The notes under the pieces: model-generated
Told to the model about the DNA's origin: nothing
The model's database searches: none
What the model saw: the letters and a program-made list of their open reading frames with translations, nothing else
Assembly: GCF_002929805.1 (NCBI RefSeq)
Contig: NZ_PJJM01000101.1
Coordinates: 64,239-128,238 of the forward strand
DNA: 64,000 bases
Reading direction: 5' to 3'
Source of the DNA: Cryobacterium sp. Y50
GTDB taxonomy: Bacteria; Actinomycetota; Actinomycetes; Actinomycetales; Microbacteriaceae
Translations under genes and position numbers: made by a program
Shown here: piece by piece, positions 51,404 to 60,517 of the stretch
Layout: each line of letters begins with the position of its first letter
Numbering within the stretch: position 1 is the stretch's first letter

Positions 51404-51487
51404 GGTCGAATCCGCCGCTCTGCCGCCGGCCGAAGTCATTGCTTCTGCCGTTTCAGCTGCTCGGCACAGTTCGGAAACACGCTGACC

Positions 51488-53296
51488 TCACATCCTCTCC
51501 TTATGGCTGGGCGGGATTCCGTTCGGGGGTGGCGCGGGCACCCGCATCAACCCTTCAATTTCGTCGCGGTTCGCGCGCAGATCCTTGGCGTCCGACCGGG
51601 TGGTCCACATCTGCAGGCTGGCGATGATCGGCGGCGCCGCACGCAGCAGGATGAGGCCGGTACCGAAGGGCAGGGTGCGGATTGTGTCGGGCGGCATGAT
51701 CGGCACGCGGCGGACGGAGCGCTGTGACGAGCGTGAGCCGCGGTCGCCGATCGTGGTCGAGTCGGTTGTCTCGTCGCGGTCACCGATCAGGGTTGAGAGG
51801 TCGTGCAGGTCGCGTGAGTTGGAGCCTCCGCCGAGCACGATCTTGACGATCGACGAATCCCAGATGGTGCCGGCCGCATTGTCGCTCCACTTCGTGCGCG
51901 CCTGGGAGAGCGACTGCAGTACGGGCATCGTCGTGATCCCGGTGCCGCCGCCCTCCGCCATGAGCGTGGGGAGCGAGGGGAGTGGCGCGAGGTTGCCGAT
52001 CTCATCGAGGGCGAGCAGCAGCGGCGGGTCCAGCCGGGCACCCGCACTGCGCGCGGCCATGCGGCGAGCAGTTTCGACGAGGTCTTCGACGAATGCCGAC
52101 ACGAGCGACGCCGAGTTATTCGATCCCGCACCGGTTGCCAGCAGATAGAGCGTGCCGTTGCTGCGAAGGAATCCTTCGGGGTCGAACCCTTCACCCACCG
52201 GTGGTGACACGGAATCCAATACCCGTGGGTCAGCCAGCGCGCCCAACGATAGTGAGACTCCCTGCCAGATGGAGTCGCGCGTGCGCGGGTCGGCCTCAAG
52301 CGTGGCCCGCAACGAATCGCCCCAGCCGGTGGCCGCGCCCGGGGTGCCCAGCAGAATGGATACCGCATCGTGGGCGGCGGCCGGGTCGAGGGTCCACCGA
52401 AATAGGTCGGCCGGCGAGCAGTGGTCGAGTGCGGCCGCGTGCAGCATCGACTGCAGGGCCGTGCGGGTCTTGGCTTCCCAGAACCCGCCGCCGTCGACGC
52501 CGCCCGCGGCCAGTCCGGTTCCAGCGGCGAGACCGGCAGCTCGGATCATCGCCGTGAGCGGATCCTCACACCCGCGAATGGGCGACCACCGTAGCCCCAC
52601 CGGCACCCCTGCCGCCAGCTGCTGCGGATCGAACACCGCCACAGGCCCCAGCCGTTGCCGTGCTCGCAGTGTGGTTGTGAGGTTGTCGGGGCGGGTGGAA
52701 GTGGTCACGACTGGGCCGGGCGCGTCGAGAATGGCATTGATCACAATGTGCGCCCCCTTGCCGGAGCGCGGCGGTCCGATCACCAGGATCGAGTCCTCGA
52801 CGCTCGCCCACACCGCGGTACCGCGCGATCGCCCGATGCGATACCCAACATCGCTCGGGCTCGGCTTCGAGAGCGACGGTCGAAGGTGCGCAGCGCGTCT
52901 CATGATGGCCGAATGCGACGCGGCACGAGCAACCTCGGCGCGGGTCGCGATGCCGGCAATGCGGTACGGGTCGACCTTCGTGGTGACACCTCTGAACATG
53001 CGCCACAACCCAATCGCCAGAACGGATGCCAACATCACCAGCAAGATCGTCGTCACCCAATACGCGATCGGGTTCAAACCCGGTGCCCTCAGCTCTGTCG
53101 CAGGGTTGCCTGGGTTTAGAAGTACGGCGAGCCCAGTCTCTGGCCCGCCAGTTGGCTGCGCGATGCCTATTGCCCAGGCCGCGAGAGCACCCGAGCCGCG
53201 AAGCAGCAGGGCCAACACTGCCGCACCGATCAGGAGTCCAATACCGAGGTTGGTCAGCTCGTCGCCGAGGTCGGTCTGCGGTCGTTGGGTGGTCAT
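51488..53296 (-). CDS. VirD4/TraG-type coupling protein ATPase
   Basis: 602 residues. Two N-terminal helices (LGIGLLIGAAVLALLLRG, AYWVTTILLVMLASVLAIGL) anchor it. The ATPase domain has Walker A in VIGPPRSGKGAHIVINA, STRPDNLTTTLRARQRLGPV and the Walker B region LLLALDEIGNLAPLPSLPTLMAEG. It delivers the relaxase-DNA complex to the type IV channel. This member lacks the mating-specific N-terminal globular insert but has the all-alpha domain between the motifs. The start is overlapped by a 41-codon ORF. Gene order TraG-VirB4 is as in Gram-positive ICEs. Confidence 0.92.
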   Translation of the reverse strand: MTTQRPQTDLGDELTNLGIGLLIGAAVLALLLRGSGALAAWAIGIAQPTGGPETGLAVLLNPGNPATELRAPGLNPIAYWVTTILLVMLASVLAIGLWRMFRGVTTKVDPYRIAGIATRAEVARAASHSAIMRRAAHLRPSLSKPSPSDVGYRIGRSRGTAVWASVEDSILVIGPPRSGKGAHIVINAILDAPGPVVTTSTRPDNLTTTLRARQRLGPVAVFDPQQLAAGVPVGLRWSPIRGCEDPLTAMIRAAGLAAGTGLAAGGVDGGGFWEAKTRTALQSMLHAAALDHCSPADLFRWTLDPAAAHDAVSILLGTPGAATGWGDSLRATLEADPRTRDSIWQGVSLSLGALADPRVLDSVSPPVGEGFDPEGFLRSNGTLYLLATGAGSNNSASLVSAFVEDLVETARRMAARSAGARLDPPLLLALDEIGNLAPLPSLPTLMAEGGGTGITTMPVLQSLSQARTKWSDNAAGTIWDSSIVKIVLGGGSNSRDLHDLSTLIGDRDETTDSTTIGDRGSRSSQRSVRRVPIMPPDTIRTLPFGTGLILLRAAPPIIASLQMWTTRSDAKDLRANRDEIEGLMRVPAPPPNGIPPSHKERM

Positions 53297-53418
53297 CCGC
53301 TTATCAATTCAGACGGCTGAAGCGTCGCGTAGGGGAGGGAGCGAAGCCCGGAGGAGAAGGAGGCGCACACGGCGCGGGCACGGGTAGTCCGGCGAGCATT
53401 ACGCGCGCTTTGCGTTCC
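53293..53418 (-). CDS. Possible small ORF coupled to the coupling-protein gene
   Basis: 41 residues (MERKARNARRTTRARAVCAS...). Its stop overlaps the coupling protein ATG by four bases, suggesting translation coupling, and GAGG lies in front. The composition is strongly Arg-rich at the start and not clearly protein-like, so it may only be a leader. Confidence 0.3.
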   Translation of the reverse strand, partial: GTQSARNARRTTRARAVCASFSSGLRSLPYATLQPSELISG

Positions 53419-53454
53419 ATGACTAGGCCTCCTCAATCAATACAAGGTGCGCGG

Positions 53455-54945
53455 CTATTGCCCAGAGGTCATCCGCGCTGTCGTATCGAATGCCACGAGC
53501 TCATCAGGGTGCAGCTGGTGCTGCACCACAAAACTGCGATCCTTCACCCGCCACAGCCCTTGCCCGGTGCCAAGCGCAGGCAGCAGCTTCTGCTCAGTAC
53601 GACTGAGCCCCAGTGCGCTCGCCGTGGATCCGAGCTGGTCCGGTTCCTGCCGGTAGACGATGCGCGTTTCCGCGTTCGCCAGCAGCGACGATGCGAGCGC
53701 GCGCATGGCGGAGCCAGAGTCGCCGACGTTGTCGAGGTCGCTGAGCTTGTGGAAAATGAGCATGTTCGCGATGCCGAAGTGCCTGGCCAGCCGCCACTGG
53801 GCATCCATTCGGCGCAGCAGCGCCGGATATGCCATGAGCCGCCAGGCCTCGTCGTAGATGACCCAGCGTTGGCCGCCGGCCGGGTCGGCGAGGGCAGATT
53901 CCATCCACGCCGACGAGCATGTCATCAGCACGGAGATGAGCGTCGAGTTCTCGGCCACCCGTGACAGGTCGAGCGACACCATCGGCAGCGTGGGGTCGAA
54001 GCGCACGGTGGAGGGTCCGTCGAAGAGTCCGGCGAGGTCGCCAGCCACGAGCCGGCGCAGGGCGTGGCCGACGAGGCGGCCGTCTGCGGCGAGGCGGCCC
54101 TCGTCGTCCTCGGGGTTGGGGGAGAGGATGCGATCGACCACCATGGGCAGGATCGGCACCTCGGCGCTGCGCACGGCATCGGCCAGGGCGAGGTCGATGG
54201 CCGTGTGCTCGAGCGGGCTGAGCGGTCGGTCGAGCACGGTTTCGGCGAGGGCGCCGATCAGGTCGCGGCGCCGGGCGGCTAGCTGGGCCGACCACTCGGC
54301 ATCCGAAACGGATGCCGCCCGATGACCCTCATCGAGCGGATTCAGCCGGTTGTGCAGACCATGACCGAGGATGATGGCTTTGCCGCCGACGGCCTCGGCG
54401 ACGGCGGTGTGCTCGCCCTTCGGATCGCCCGGCACGTAGACGCGCCGGCCGAAGGGGAGCGAGCGGGTGTAGAGCGACTTCGCCAGCGAGGACTTACCCG
54501 AGCCGACGATGCCGGCCAGCACGATATTCGGCGCGGTGATCAGTCCGCGCTGGTAGAGCACCCATGGGTCGTAGACGAAGGAGCCCCCGGAGTAGAGGTC
54601 CTGCCCGACGAAGACGCCGGCCGAGCCGAGTCCGGCCTCCGCAAGAAAGGGGTAATGGCCCGACAGCGTCGCCGTGGTGTCCTGATGCTTGGGCAGCTTC
54701 AGTCGACCGGCCGTGCGCAGTTGCCCGGGTCCAGCCTCGCCGGCCTTGCGCAGATAGGCGCCCGATCGCGCTTCGTCCCGTTCGGCGTGCCAGCGCGTGC
54801 GTGCCGCGAGAGTCGTGGCCTTCCGGGCATCCGCTTCGATCTTCACGGCCTCTCGCCGACGGGCGCGACGGTCGCGGCGCAGCTCGCCGCGCGGCTCGAC
54901 CAGCGCGGCCGTGTGCATTCGCTCGGTCACATCGGTGTCTTTCAC
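53455..54945 (-). CDS. VirB4-like conjugation ATPase
   Basis: 496 residues. After a basic helical N-terminus, the core shows LITAPNIVLAGIVGSGKSSLAKSL (Walker A), VYVPGDPKGEHTAVAEAVGG, a long helical part, GQRWVIYDEAWRLMAY (Walker B) and, toward the end, RIVYRQEPDQLGSTASALGLS and QGLWRVKDRSFVVQHQ. This is the pattern of the VirB4/TraE-type ATPase that assembles the type IV channel in actinobacterial elements. The N-terminal half of VirB4 seems to be replaced by the separate SCO6880-type protein. Overlaps the next gene by four bases. Confidence 0.9.
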   Translation of the reverse strand: MKDTDVTERMHTAALVEPRGELRRDRRARRREAVKIEADARKATTLAARTRWHAERDEARSGAYLRKAGEAGPGQLRTAGRLKLPKHQDTTATLSGHYPFLAEAGLGSAGVFVGQDLYSGGSFVYDPWVLYQRGLITAPNIVLAGIVGSGKSSLAKSLYTRSLPFGRRVYVPGDPKGEHTAVAEAVGGKAIILGHGLHNRLNPLDEGHRAASVSDAEWSAQLAARRRDLIGALAETVLDRPLSPLEHTAIDLALADAVRSAEVPILPMVVDRILSPNPEDDEGRLAADGRLVGHALRRLVAGDLAGLFDGPSTVRFDPTLPMVSLDLSRVAENSTLISVLMTCSSAWMESALADPAGGQRWVIYDEAWRLMAYPALLRRMDAQWRLARHFGIANMLIFHKLSDLDNVGDSGSAMRALASSLLANAETRIVYRQEPDQLGSTASALGLSRTEQKLLPALGTGQGLWRVKDRSFVVQHQLHPDELVAFDTTARMTSGQ

Positions 54946-55340
54946 AGCGTGACCGTGCGCTCGGCCAGGCGCGTCGACCGCGGGGCGGCCCAGATGTCGA
55001 CTCGACGGGGTGCCGGGCGGGTTGGCTTCAATTCAGATTCAAGCGGATGCCACCGCAACAGCGAAACGTAGCGGTACGTCCTGCTGTAGGTGAGGGCGTA
55101 CGGTGAGCCGTCGTGCTCGATGATGTGGTCGGTCCGGCCGGCCGGGATGCGGTCGTAGACGTACCCGTTCTCGAGGGCGGCATCGGTCGTGGCCTCGCCG
55201 AGGTCCCGTGGCTGCAGGTAATCGAAGGCAGCGGATGCTCCGCTTCTGTCGATCAGGCCGAGCACCGCGTCGGCCTCAGTTCCTTGCAGGAAGACGACGC
55301 TGATCCATCGGCAATCGGGTACTCTCGGCCTGTCGAGCAT
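54942..55340 (-). CDS. Hypothetical transfer-operon protein
   Basis: 132 residues from ATG 55340 with GGGAG in front; ATG at 55352 is an alternative. No domain is recognised. The chain reads WISVVFLQGTEADAVLGLIDR, YLQPRDLGEATTDAALENG and YDRIPAGRTDHIIEHDGSP, giving a small mixed fold with no membrane segment. Its stop overlaps the VirB4-like gene by four bases, so it is probably co-expressed and could be a small partner of that ATPase. Confidence 0.6.
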   Translation of the reverse strand: MLDRPRVPDCRWISVVFLQGTEADAVLGLIDRSGASAAFDYLQPRDLGEATTDAALENGYVYDRIPAGRTDHIIEHDGSPYALTYSRTYRYVSLLRWHPLESELKPTRPAPRRVDIWAAPRSTRLAERTVTL

Positions 55341-55576
55341 ATTGACTCCCATCGCTTTACAAGACAGGAGCGCACTGCTCGCACAGTACTGCAAGGAAGG
55401 ATCACACCAGCCGCGGCTGGCTTGATCGTCGCGTCGCCTAGCGCGGTCTTGTCGGGTCTACTGGAACTAAGTTGCCGGCGACCTACTTCTGCGAAGATGT
55501 TGACAGTTGGGCAGGATTTCACCTGCGCAGCTCCCAAGCAGCCGCGAGGCTGACACGTCGACTGCGGAGGAACCCG

Positions 55577-55882
55577 ATGACAAAAAAGAGCAGCAGCGCC
55601 AACAAGAAGATCTCGATGGATGCTCAAAAAGCTTGGGATGAGGGGAAGTCCTTCTACGCACCGAGTTTTGTCGACTTTGCGGGTAAGGGAGTGGAGCAGA
55701 TATTCGAGTCGGCCGATGAACCCTCGCGGATGGCTCAACGTCATGTGGACTGGGAGTCTGCGCTCGAAGGAATTTCCGCAGTCGGGTGGCAGCTGAACAC
55801 TTGGTCAGTTCAGCGCACAGTGTCTGAGGGCCAGCTCAAGATTTCGTCCGACAGGGCGTTCGCGCTGTTCGTTCGCAGCTGA
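55577..55882 (+). CDS. Hypothetical protein inserted against the transfer operon
   Basis: 101 residues from ATG 55577, GGAGG upstream. It begins with a basic, Ser/Lys-rich stretch (TKKSSSANKKISMDAQKAW), then AGKGVEQIFESADEPSRMAQ and WESALEGISAVGWQLNTWSV. The gene reads opposite to the transfer operon and is A/T-richer. No family is recognised. A small cargo (moron-like) gene with its own promoter is the most likely status. Confidence 0.65.
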   Translation: MTKKSSSANKKISMDAQKAWDEGKSFYAPSFVDFAGKGVEQIFESADEPSRMAQRHVDWESALEGISAVGWQLNTWSVQRTVSEGQLKISSDRAFALFVRS

Positions 55883-55933
55883 GAATGATCCGCGACCGCG
55901 ATACCTAAGGCTAAGAGGTGAGCCTTCAACGGC

Positions 55934-57397
55934 TTACACGCTCCGACACAACGGCAATGCCGCCGCCGTAAACGCCTGCGCCTGCTGCCCCACCAGCCGA
56001 CGCGTCTCGCACGACGCCTGAATCGCAGCCTGCTCGATCGATGCCACCGCGGCGTCGAGCTCATCCACGGTCGCCGCGGTCACGCAGATCAGTCCGGAGG
56101 TGCGCAGCACGCCGTGGCCGGCGGTGAGGTCGGCTTCCTGGTGCAGGAGGTCGTCGTACTCGGCGGTGGCGCCGGCATCCTCTATTTGACCGATGCGAGT
56201 GCGTTGGTGGGCGTCGCTGATCAGCTCGGTCTTCTTCTTGCGCAGGTCGCGCGCGGCTTGGTCGGCGCGCACGGGCAGGTAATGCAGCGACACCGTGCGC
56301 AGGATACCGTTCGTGAAAACCAGAGGCGACAGAAAACCGGGGAACACCTGCGACCTAGGCCATTCGCTGATCCACAGCACCGCGTGAAACGCGCTGTCCG
56401 TGCGGAGGTGATCCCAACTCTCGGCGACAGCCACCGGCCCGGCCGTGGCCAGCGACCGCCCAACCAGCGGATGCCGCTCCAGATCGACGCCGACAGCAGG
56501 GTCGTACGCCGTGCGCAGGATCACGGCGAGTTCATCAGCGGTGAGCCACCCGCCGACTGTGAGGTCCGCCGCGCGCAACGCTCCAGCCAGTGCCGTCATT
56601 TCCTGGCGCAGTACCGTTGCGGCGCCGCGCATCCCGCCGCCCTGTGTGCGCACTTGGCGAGTCGCCGCGCTGAGATCGAGTGACAGCGCGATCGTGGTGG
56701 CGTGGCGTTCCCCGGCGGGTCCGGCCCGCTCGATCAAATCGCGGTAGGTGGTTGCGGCCCAACTGCCGTCGTCGATACCGTGCCGCTCCCACCACTCGGC
56801 CAATCCGGTACCGGAATCGGGCAGCGTGCGCTCCGACACCTGCAGTCGCGCAATCCGCCCCGACCGGCAGGCCCCGGCCAGCACGCGCCCCCACCCGACT
56901 ACGCGGCGATGCTGTTCGTCCGGGTCGAGTAGCGCGAACGCCGGGTGCGACACCGCAACGACCGCGGTGAGGGTTTGCGCGTGCGGGTCGTGGATCATGA
57001 CTGCCCCCGACTCGGGATCGTTCCACTCGCGCAGCGCCGCTGCGTCTCCGGGCAGCGACAGAGTTCCCACTGGGCGCGGGCGGATGATGCGGCGCCGGTA
57101 GTTCAGCTGCTCATGCCCTGAGCGCCACGCCCACCGGGTGACGACCGGCATCCATTCGACGATCTTTCGGCCGCCGACCGGGATGCCGGCGATCACCGCC
57201 GCGATGCCCCAGAGGGGGCTGGTCCAGGCGACACCGGAGGCGCCCGCCGTGTAAAGAGCGGCGACGATGGTGAGCGTGCCGATCGACAGGGCGACCAGTT
57301 GCGGCATCGACAGGCCGAGCAGGATGCCGCGTTTGGTCAGTCGCGAGAATTGCACCGGGGCGAGGCGGTAGTCGGCGCGGTTCGTGTCAGTGTCCAT
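55934..57397 (-). CDS. SCO6880-type conjugation protein (PrgI-like membrane part plus VirB4 N-domain)
   Basis: 487 residues from the ATG at 57397 (MDTDTNRADYRLAPVQF); a longer reading up to 58102 lies in the neighbouring gene. Residues 1-90 have two hydrophobic helices (LGLSMPQLVALSIGTLTIVAALYTAG and VAWTSPLWGIAAVIAGIPVG) with the VirB3/PrgI layout. The rest (PGDAAALREWNDPESGAVMIHD, RRVVGWGRVLAGACRSGRIARLQVSE) resembles the N-terminal, non-ATPase part of VirB4. This split of VirB4 is known from actinobacterial elements as the SCO6880 family. It works with the VirB4-like ATPase. Confidence 0.82.
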   Translation of the reverse strand: MDTDTNRADYRLAPVQFSRLTKRGILLGLSMPQLVALSIGTLTIVAALYTAGASGVAWTSPLWGIAAVIAGIPVGGRKIVEWMPVVTRWAWRSGHEQLNYRRRIIRPRPVGTLSLPGDAAALREWNDPESGAVMIHDPHAQTLTAVVAVSHPAFALLDPDEQHRRVVGWGRVLAGACRSGRIARLQVSERTLPDSGTGLAEWWERHGIDDGSWAATTYRDLIERAGPAGERHATTIALSLDLSAATRQVRTQGGGMRGAATVLRQEMTALAGALRAADLTVGGWLTADELAVILRTAYDPAVGVDLERHPLVGRSLATAGPVAVAESWDHLRTDSAFHAVLWISEWPRSQVFPGFLSPLVFTNGILRTVSLHYLPVRADQAARDLRKKKTELISDAHQRTRIGQIEDAGATAEYDDLLHQEADLTAGHGVLRTSGLICVTAATVDELDAAVASIEQAAIQASCETRRLVGQQAQAFTAAALPLCRSV

Positions 57398-57399
57398 GG

Positions 57400-58761
57400 C
57401 TACGCGTCCTTGACCTTTCGTCCGGCTGGCAGTTCCTGTGGTGAAGCGGATGCTGGTGGTCGCCTTGGCTTGGATGCCGGCGCGCTCGGGGCGCTGGCGT
57501 TGCCGGCGGACTGGGTGTGGGCATCCGCTTTCTGAGCGACCGCGTTGCCCATCTTTGGGCCGGCCTTGGCTGTGGCACTTACGACGGCAGCGCCGGCCGC
57601 GACTCCGGCGGTGGCCACACCGGCACCAGTGCCAACTGCTGCGCCGCCCGCTCCGGTGCTCGAGCCGGCACCAGCGTTCGCAGATGCGCCAGCACTCGAG
57701 GCACCGGCCGACGACGACGTGGGACCCGGTCCGCCGCTGCTGGACGGTGCCGTCGGTGCAGAGCCAGTCTGTGTCGCTCGACTGCTGCTGCCCGGGCCCA
57801 GGACCTTCTGCGCCATGCTCATCATTGGTGCGCTGGGCACCGGCACGGGCCGGTTCAGCGCTGACTTCGCTTCCTGCTCGCTGGACATCGCGTGGTACAT
57901 GTCGAGGCCAACGAAGTTGAGGAACTTGTAGGTGATGTAGGGCGCGAAGGCGGCGATGAACATCAGCACGATGCCCGCGATGGGGTCGCTGACGGAGGCG
58001 AGGTCCGCATCGATCGGGGCCGCGACCTGCGCGACTGCGACCAGAAAGATCACGACGAGCACCAGCTTGGAAAGGATGAGCGCGACGACGAACGCGACCC
58101 ACTTGGAGAACCAGCCCTTGGCGGCATCCCAGGTGGCGCCAGCGAGAGCGATCGGTCCGAACACGATCGCCACCAGAAGCAGGGCCTTGCGGATGAGCAG
58201 GGAGAACCAGACGATGGCCGCGCCGCTGATGGCGAGGCCGGCCAGGAAGATCGTCAGGATTGCGCCGACGCCGGGTGCGCCGGGGCTGATCGCGGTGAGG
58301 CCCACAGCGAGCAGCGCGATGCGGTCGCCCATGCCTTCCATGGTGTTGCCGCTGGCCTGCACGACGCCGATGGTGAGTTGGTCGGTGATTTCGAGGAGGA
58401 GGCCGGTGATGGTGATGATGACGAAGGAGCCGAGAATCGATTTGGCGACGCCGAATGCGGCGCGGGAGAGCGCTGTGGGGTCACGGTGTACGAGACCGGT
58501 GATCAGTTGCAGGCAGAAGAAGATCAGCGTGACGAAGACGGCGACGCCGAAGAGCACGTTGTAGACGTCGATGTAGGTCGGGTCGGTGAGGTCGACGAGA
58601 GTGGTGGTATCGAAGGCGGCCCAGACGGATTCGAAGAGCCAGGCGGCGGTGGAGCCCATCGCGCCGGCCAGCCAGTCGAACGGGGCGGCGACCATAGAGG
58701 ATGCGACGTCGCCGACGCCGGTGCAAACATCCGCCACGACCGGCACATCGCACACGCTCAT
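57400..58761 (-). CDS. VirB6/TrbL-like polytopic membrane channel protein
   Basis: 453 residues. The first 300 residues hold about seven hydrophobic helices (NVLFGVAVFVTLIFFCLQLITG, ILGSFVIITITGLLLEI, AILTIFLAGLAISGAAIVWFSL, LLVAIVFGPIALAGATW, VAFVVALILSKLVLVVIFLVAVA, IAGIVLMFIAAFAPYITYKFL). The remainder is a long low-complexity Ala/Ser/Gly/Pro tail with poly-Ser-Gly-Pro parts (TAPSSSGGPGPTSSSAGA). The layout is that of VirB6/TrbL proteins, the inner-membrane channel core. The stop is two bases from the SCO6880-type start. Confidence 0.85.
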   Translation of the reverse strand: MSVCDVPVVADVCTGVGDVASSMVAAPFDWLAGAMGSTAAWLFESVWAAFDTTTLVDLTDPTYIDVYNVLFGVAVFVTLIFFCLQLITGLVHRDPTALSRAAFGVAKSILGSFVIITITGLLLEITDQLTIGVVQASGNTMEGMGDRIALLAVGLTAISPGAPGVGAILTIFLAGLAISGAAIVWFSLLIRKALLLVAIVFGPIALAGATWDAAKGWFSKWVAFVVALILSKLVLVVIFLVAVAQVAAPIDADLASVSDPIAGIVLMFIAAFAPYITYKFLNFVGLDMYHAMSSEQEAKSALNRPVPVPSAPMMSMAQKVLGPGSSSRATQTGSAPTAPSSSGGPGPTSSSAGASSAGASANAGAGSSTGAGGAAVGTGAGVATAGVAAGAAVVSATAKAGPKMGNAVAQKADAHTQSAGNASAPSAPASKPRRPPASASPQELPAGRKVKDA

Positions 58762-58785
58762 TTCTGACCCCGCTCGAGACCGCGG

Positions 58786-59055
58786 TCAGACGGACTGGCC
58801 GACGTTCCAGAAGAAGTTGACGAGAGTGACGGCCGCGCCGCAGATGATCGCGGCACCGCAGGCCACCATCACGCCCGTCTTGCCGCGCGAGGCGAGGTGG
58901 GGGTTGGACGAGTTGGCGCCGAATCCCCAGACGATCGCCGCGACGATGAGGGCGAGCACGCTGAGCACGAGGCCGATGGTCATGACGGCGCCGACGATGA
59001 CGCGCAGCTGTTCGATGCCGGGAAGGCCCGTGCCGTTGGGGTTGATGTCGATCAT
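58786..59055 (-). CDS. DUF6112 family pilin-like protein 1
   Basis: 89 residues from ATG 59055 (MIDINPNGTG). Two hydrophobic helices (AVMTIGLVLSVLALIVAAIVWGFG and VMVACGAAIICGAAVTLVNFF) flank the loop ANSSNPHLASRGK. Size and pattern fit the VirB2-like small membrane subunit family of Gram-positive type IV systems. It is a paralog of the 60250-60516 gene. The gene lies in the transfer operon, 24 bases upstream of the VirB6-like gene. Confidence 0.8.
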   Translation of the reverse strand: MIDINPNGTGLPGIEQLRVIVGAVMTIGLVLSVLALIVAAIVWGFGANSSNPHLASRGKTGVMVACGAAIICGAAVTLVNFFWNVGQSV

Positions 59056-59445
59056 CGGTGGCTCCCTGTGTGTCGTTTGATGCGTACGACATGGAGGAGC
59101 GCACCGCACCCCGTGCGCGCAGGCGGATGCGGAACGGACTTTGCGACCTGTCGTGAGTGGTCGTCAAGTACGGTGCGGCCGCAACGGTTTACTTTCGGCT
59201 CTCTTCGGCGTGGTGTGGTCGCTGCGTTCCGCATCGACCCGAGCCCGCAGCACGCTGAGGAGCGGCCATGACATCTCGCCAGTAACCCATTCGATGCAAG
59301 ACACTGCGATGGGCAACTTACTTGCTACAAGAGTGGGCGGTGGTCCGGCTTAGATCGTCCCAAGTACCCCGAAAAAGCCGAAGTAGATCTCGCTTAGATT
59401 GCCGTGGTGGGTCCGAATAACGCGGCGATAGTCAACGGTGATTCC
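59056..59445. other. Non-coding region within the transfer operon
   Basis: About 390 bases, A/T-richer than the flanks at its right side. No gene is supported. It separates the DUF6112 gene from the AT-rich hypothetical gene and may carry a promoter. Confidence 0.35.
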
Positions 59446-59883
59446 TCAGACTGCGCCGGAGTTATCTCGCGGCAAGCTGAGTACCTGATTGAAGGCTTCG
59501 GTCATAATGTCGAGGGCCGGTTTACCTACCATGCTGTCCGTCCCCCAGGCGGTGAAGCGATTATCACCAGCGATTTCGGGGGGCGCATCCCAGATGAGGG
59601 AGCCAAACAAATTGGTGAACGTGTCGATGAAGACATCAGCGGGTTCGGCTACCCGCGTGATTTCATGGGTGTTCTTGTGCCTGAAGAGAAGGATGGCGAG
59701 AGCTGTGTTGGCGGAAGGTTCGCTTTTGAGGATATCCACGCCGCCTTTAAGTTCAACGAGCCGAAAGAACTGGTGCAACATGTGGCCGAGTTCGTCGCGT
59801 TGGACATCGAAGCTGTCAGCTTTAGCTAGTCGCACACGAGCGGCCTCGAACGGCCGGCAAATGGACTCTTCTCTCGTTTCCAC
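59446..59883 (-). CDS. Hypothetical protein inserted in the transfer operon
   Basis: 145 residues from a GTG at 59883. The sequence is charged and globular: FEAARVRLAKADSFDVQRDELGHMLHQFF, LVELKGGVDILKSEPSANTALA, EPADVFIDTFTNLFGSLIWDAPPE. No known motif or membrane segment. G+C is below that of neighbours, and an equally long open frame exists on the other strand, though its composition is less protein-like. It could be a cargo gene. Function unknown. Confidence 0.6.
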   Translation of the reverse strand: METREESICRPFEAARVRLAKADSFDVQRDELGHMLHQFFRLVELKGGVDILKSEPSANTALAILLFRHKNTHEITRVAEPADVFIDTFTNLFGSLIWDAPPEIAGDNRFTAWGTDSMVGKPALDIMTEAFNQVLSLPRDNSGAV

Positions 59884-60249
59884 GTCATCAGGTTAAGCGT
59901 CGTGCACGCCGAAGTCACCAAAGCTGCTGCGTCGCGATGGCGCAGGTCGCTGCGAATCGTACGGCGAGGCTCTCGAAACTTCATCGATGACCTTACGAAC
60001 TGTTCAGACAGGCGATGTTGCAGCTGTCATATAATCTCGGTGCCTCGGAACCCTAGGGATACGAGACATCGCACGATCCCCTCGCCTGCAACTTTCGAGA
60101 ACGCGGGAATCTCACGGCGCAGCGATTCTCATAACTAAGTCTCATAACCCACTGCTCGAATGACCGTATTCACCTTTAGTTATGAAACACTCTCGGCGAC
60201 GAAAGTATGCGGATTCCCGGCTTTTTTCACGGAGGCGTGAAACTGCCCG
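59884..60249. other. A/T-richer gap
   Basis: About 370 bases with no convincing gene. CTCATAAC occurs twice near 60130. The stretch is likely a promoter and regulatory region for the AT-rich insert. Confidence 0.35.
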
Positions 60250-60516
60250 TCAGACGGTGGAGCCGATATCGAGTAGGAAATTCACCCACGCAACTCCAGC
60301 ACCCGCAAGAGCGGCTGCCCCGCAGGCAACCCAGAGCCCAAGCCGGGCCCGGGTGGCGGTGTGAAAGTTGCCGTGCGCCGAAGCGAGTGCCCAGGTCACG
60401 CCGCTGATGATCATCATGAGCACCGCGATGATGAGCACGAACGTCAGCAGGGCTCCGACGATGCTTTTCAACTCTGAAGCGCCGCCGACGGCACCGAAGT
60501 CTGGAAAGACGTCCAT
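60250..60516 (-). CDS. DUF6112 family pilin-like protein 2
   Basis: 88 residues starting MDVFPDFGAVGG. Two hydrophobic helices (GALLTFVLIIAVLMMIISGVTWALA and LGLWVACGAAALAGAGVAWVNFLL) with the loop SAHGNFHTATRA between them. The spacing and the C-terminal VNFLLDIGSTV match protein 1 (VNFFWNVGQSV). It precedes the first copy in the operon and lies one base after the M23 peptidase gene stop. It is probably a second VirB2-like subunit. Confidence 0.8.
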   Translation of the reverse strand: MDVFPDFGAVGGASELKSIVGALLTFVLIIAVLMMIISGVTWALASAHGNFHTATRARLGLWVACGAAALAGAGVAWVNFLLDIGSTV

Positions 60517-60517
60517 C

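Noticed and set aside
55934..58102. Upstream extension of the SCO6880-type gene to 58102
   Set aside because: The extra 235 codons overlap the VirB6-like gene and are Arg/Gly-rich shadow sequence; ATG at 57397 matches the family start.
59404..59829. Plus-strand open frame opposite the 59446-59883 gene
   Set aside because: Less protein-like composition; no ribosome site. The opposite strand was favoured, though not with certainty.
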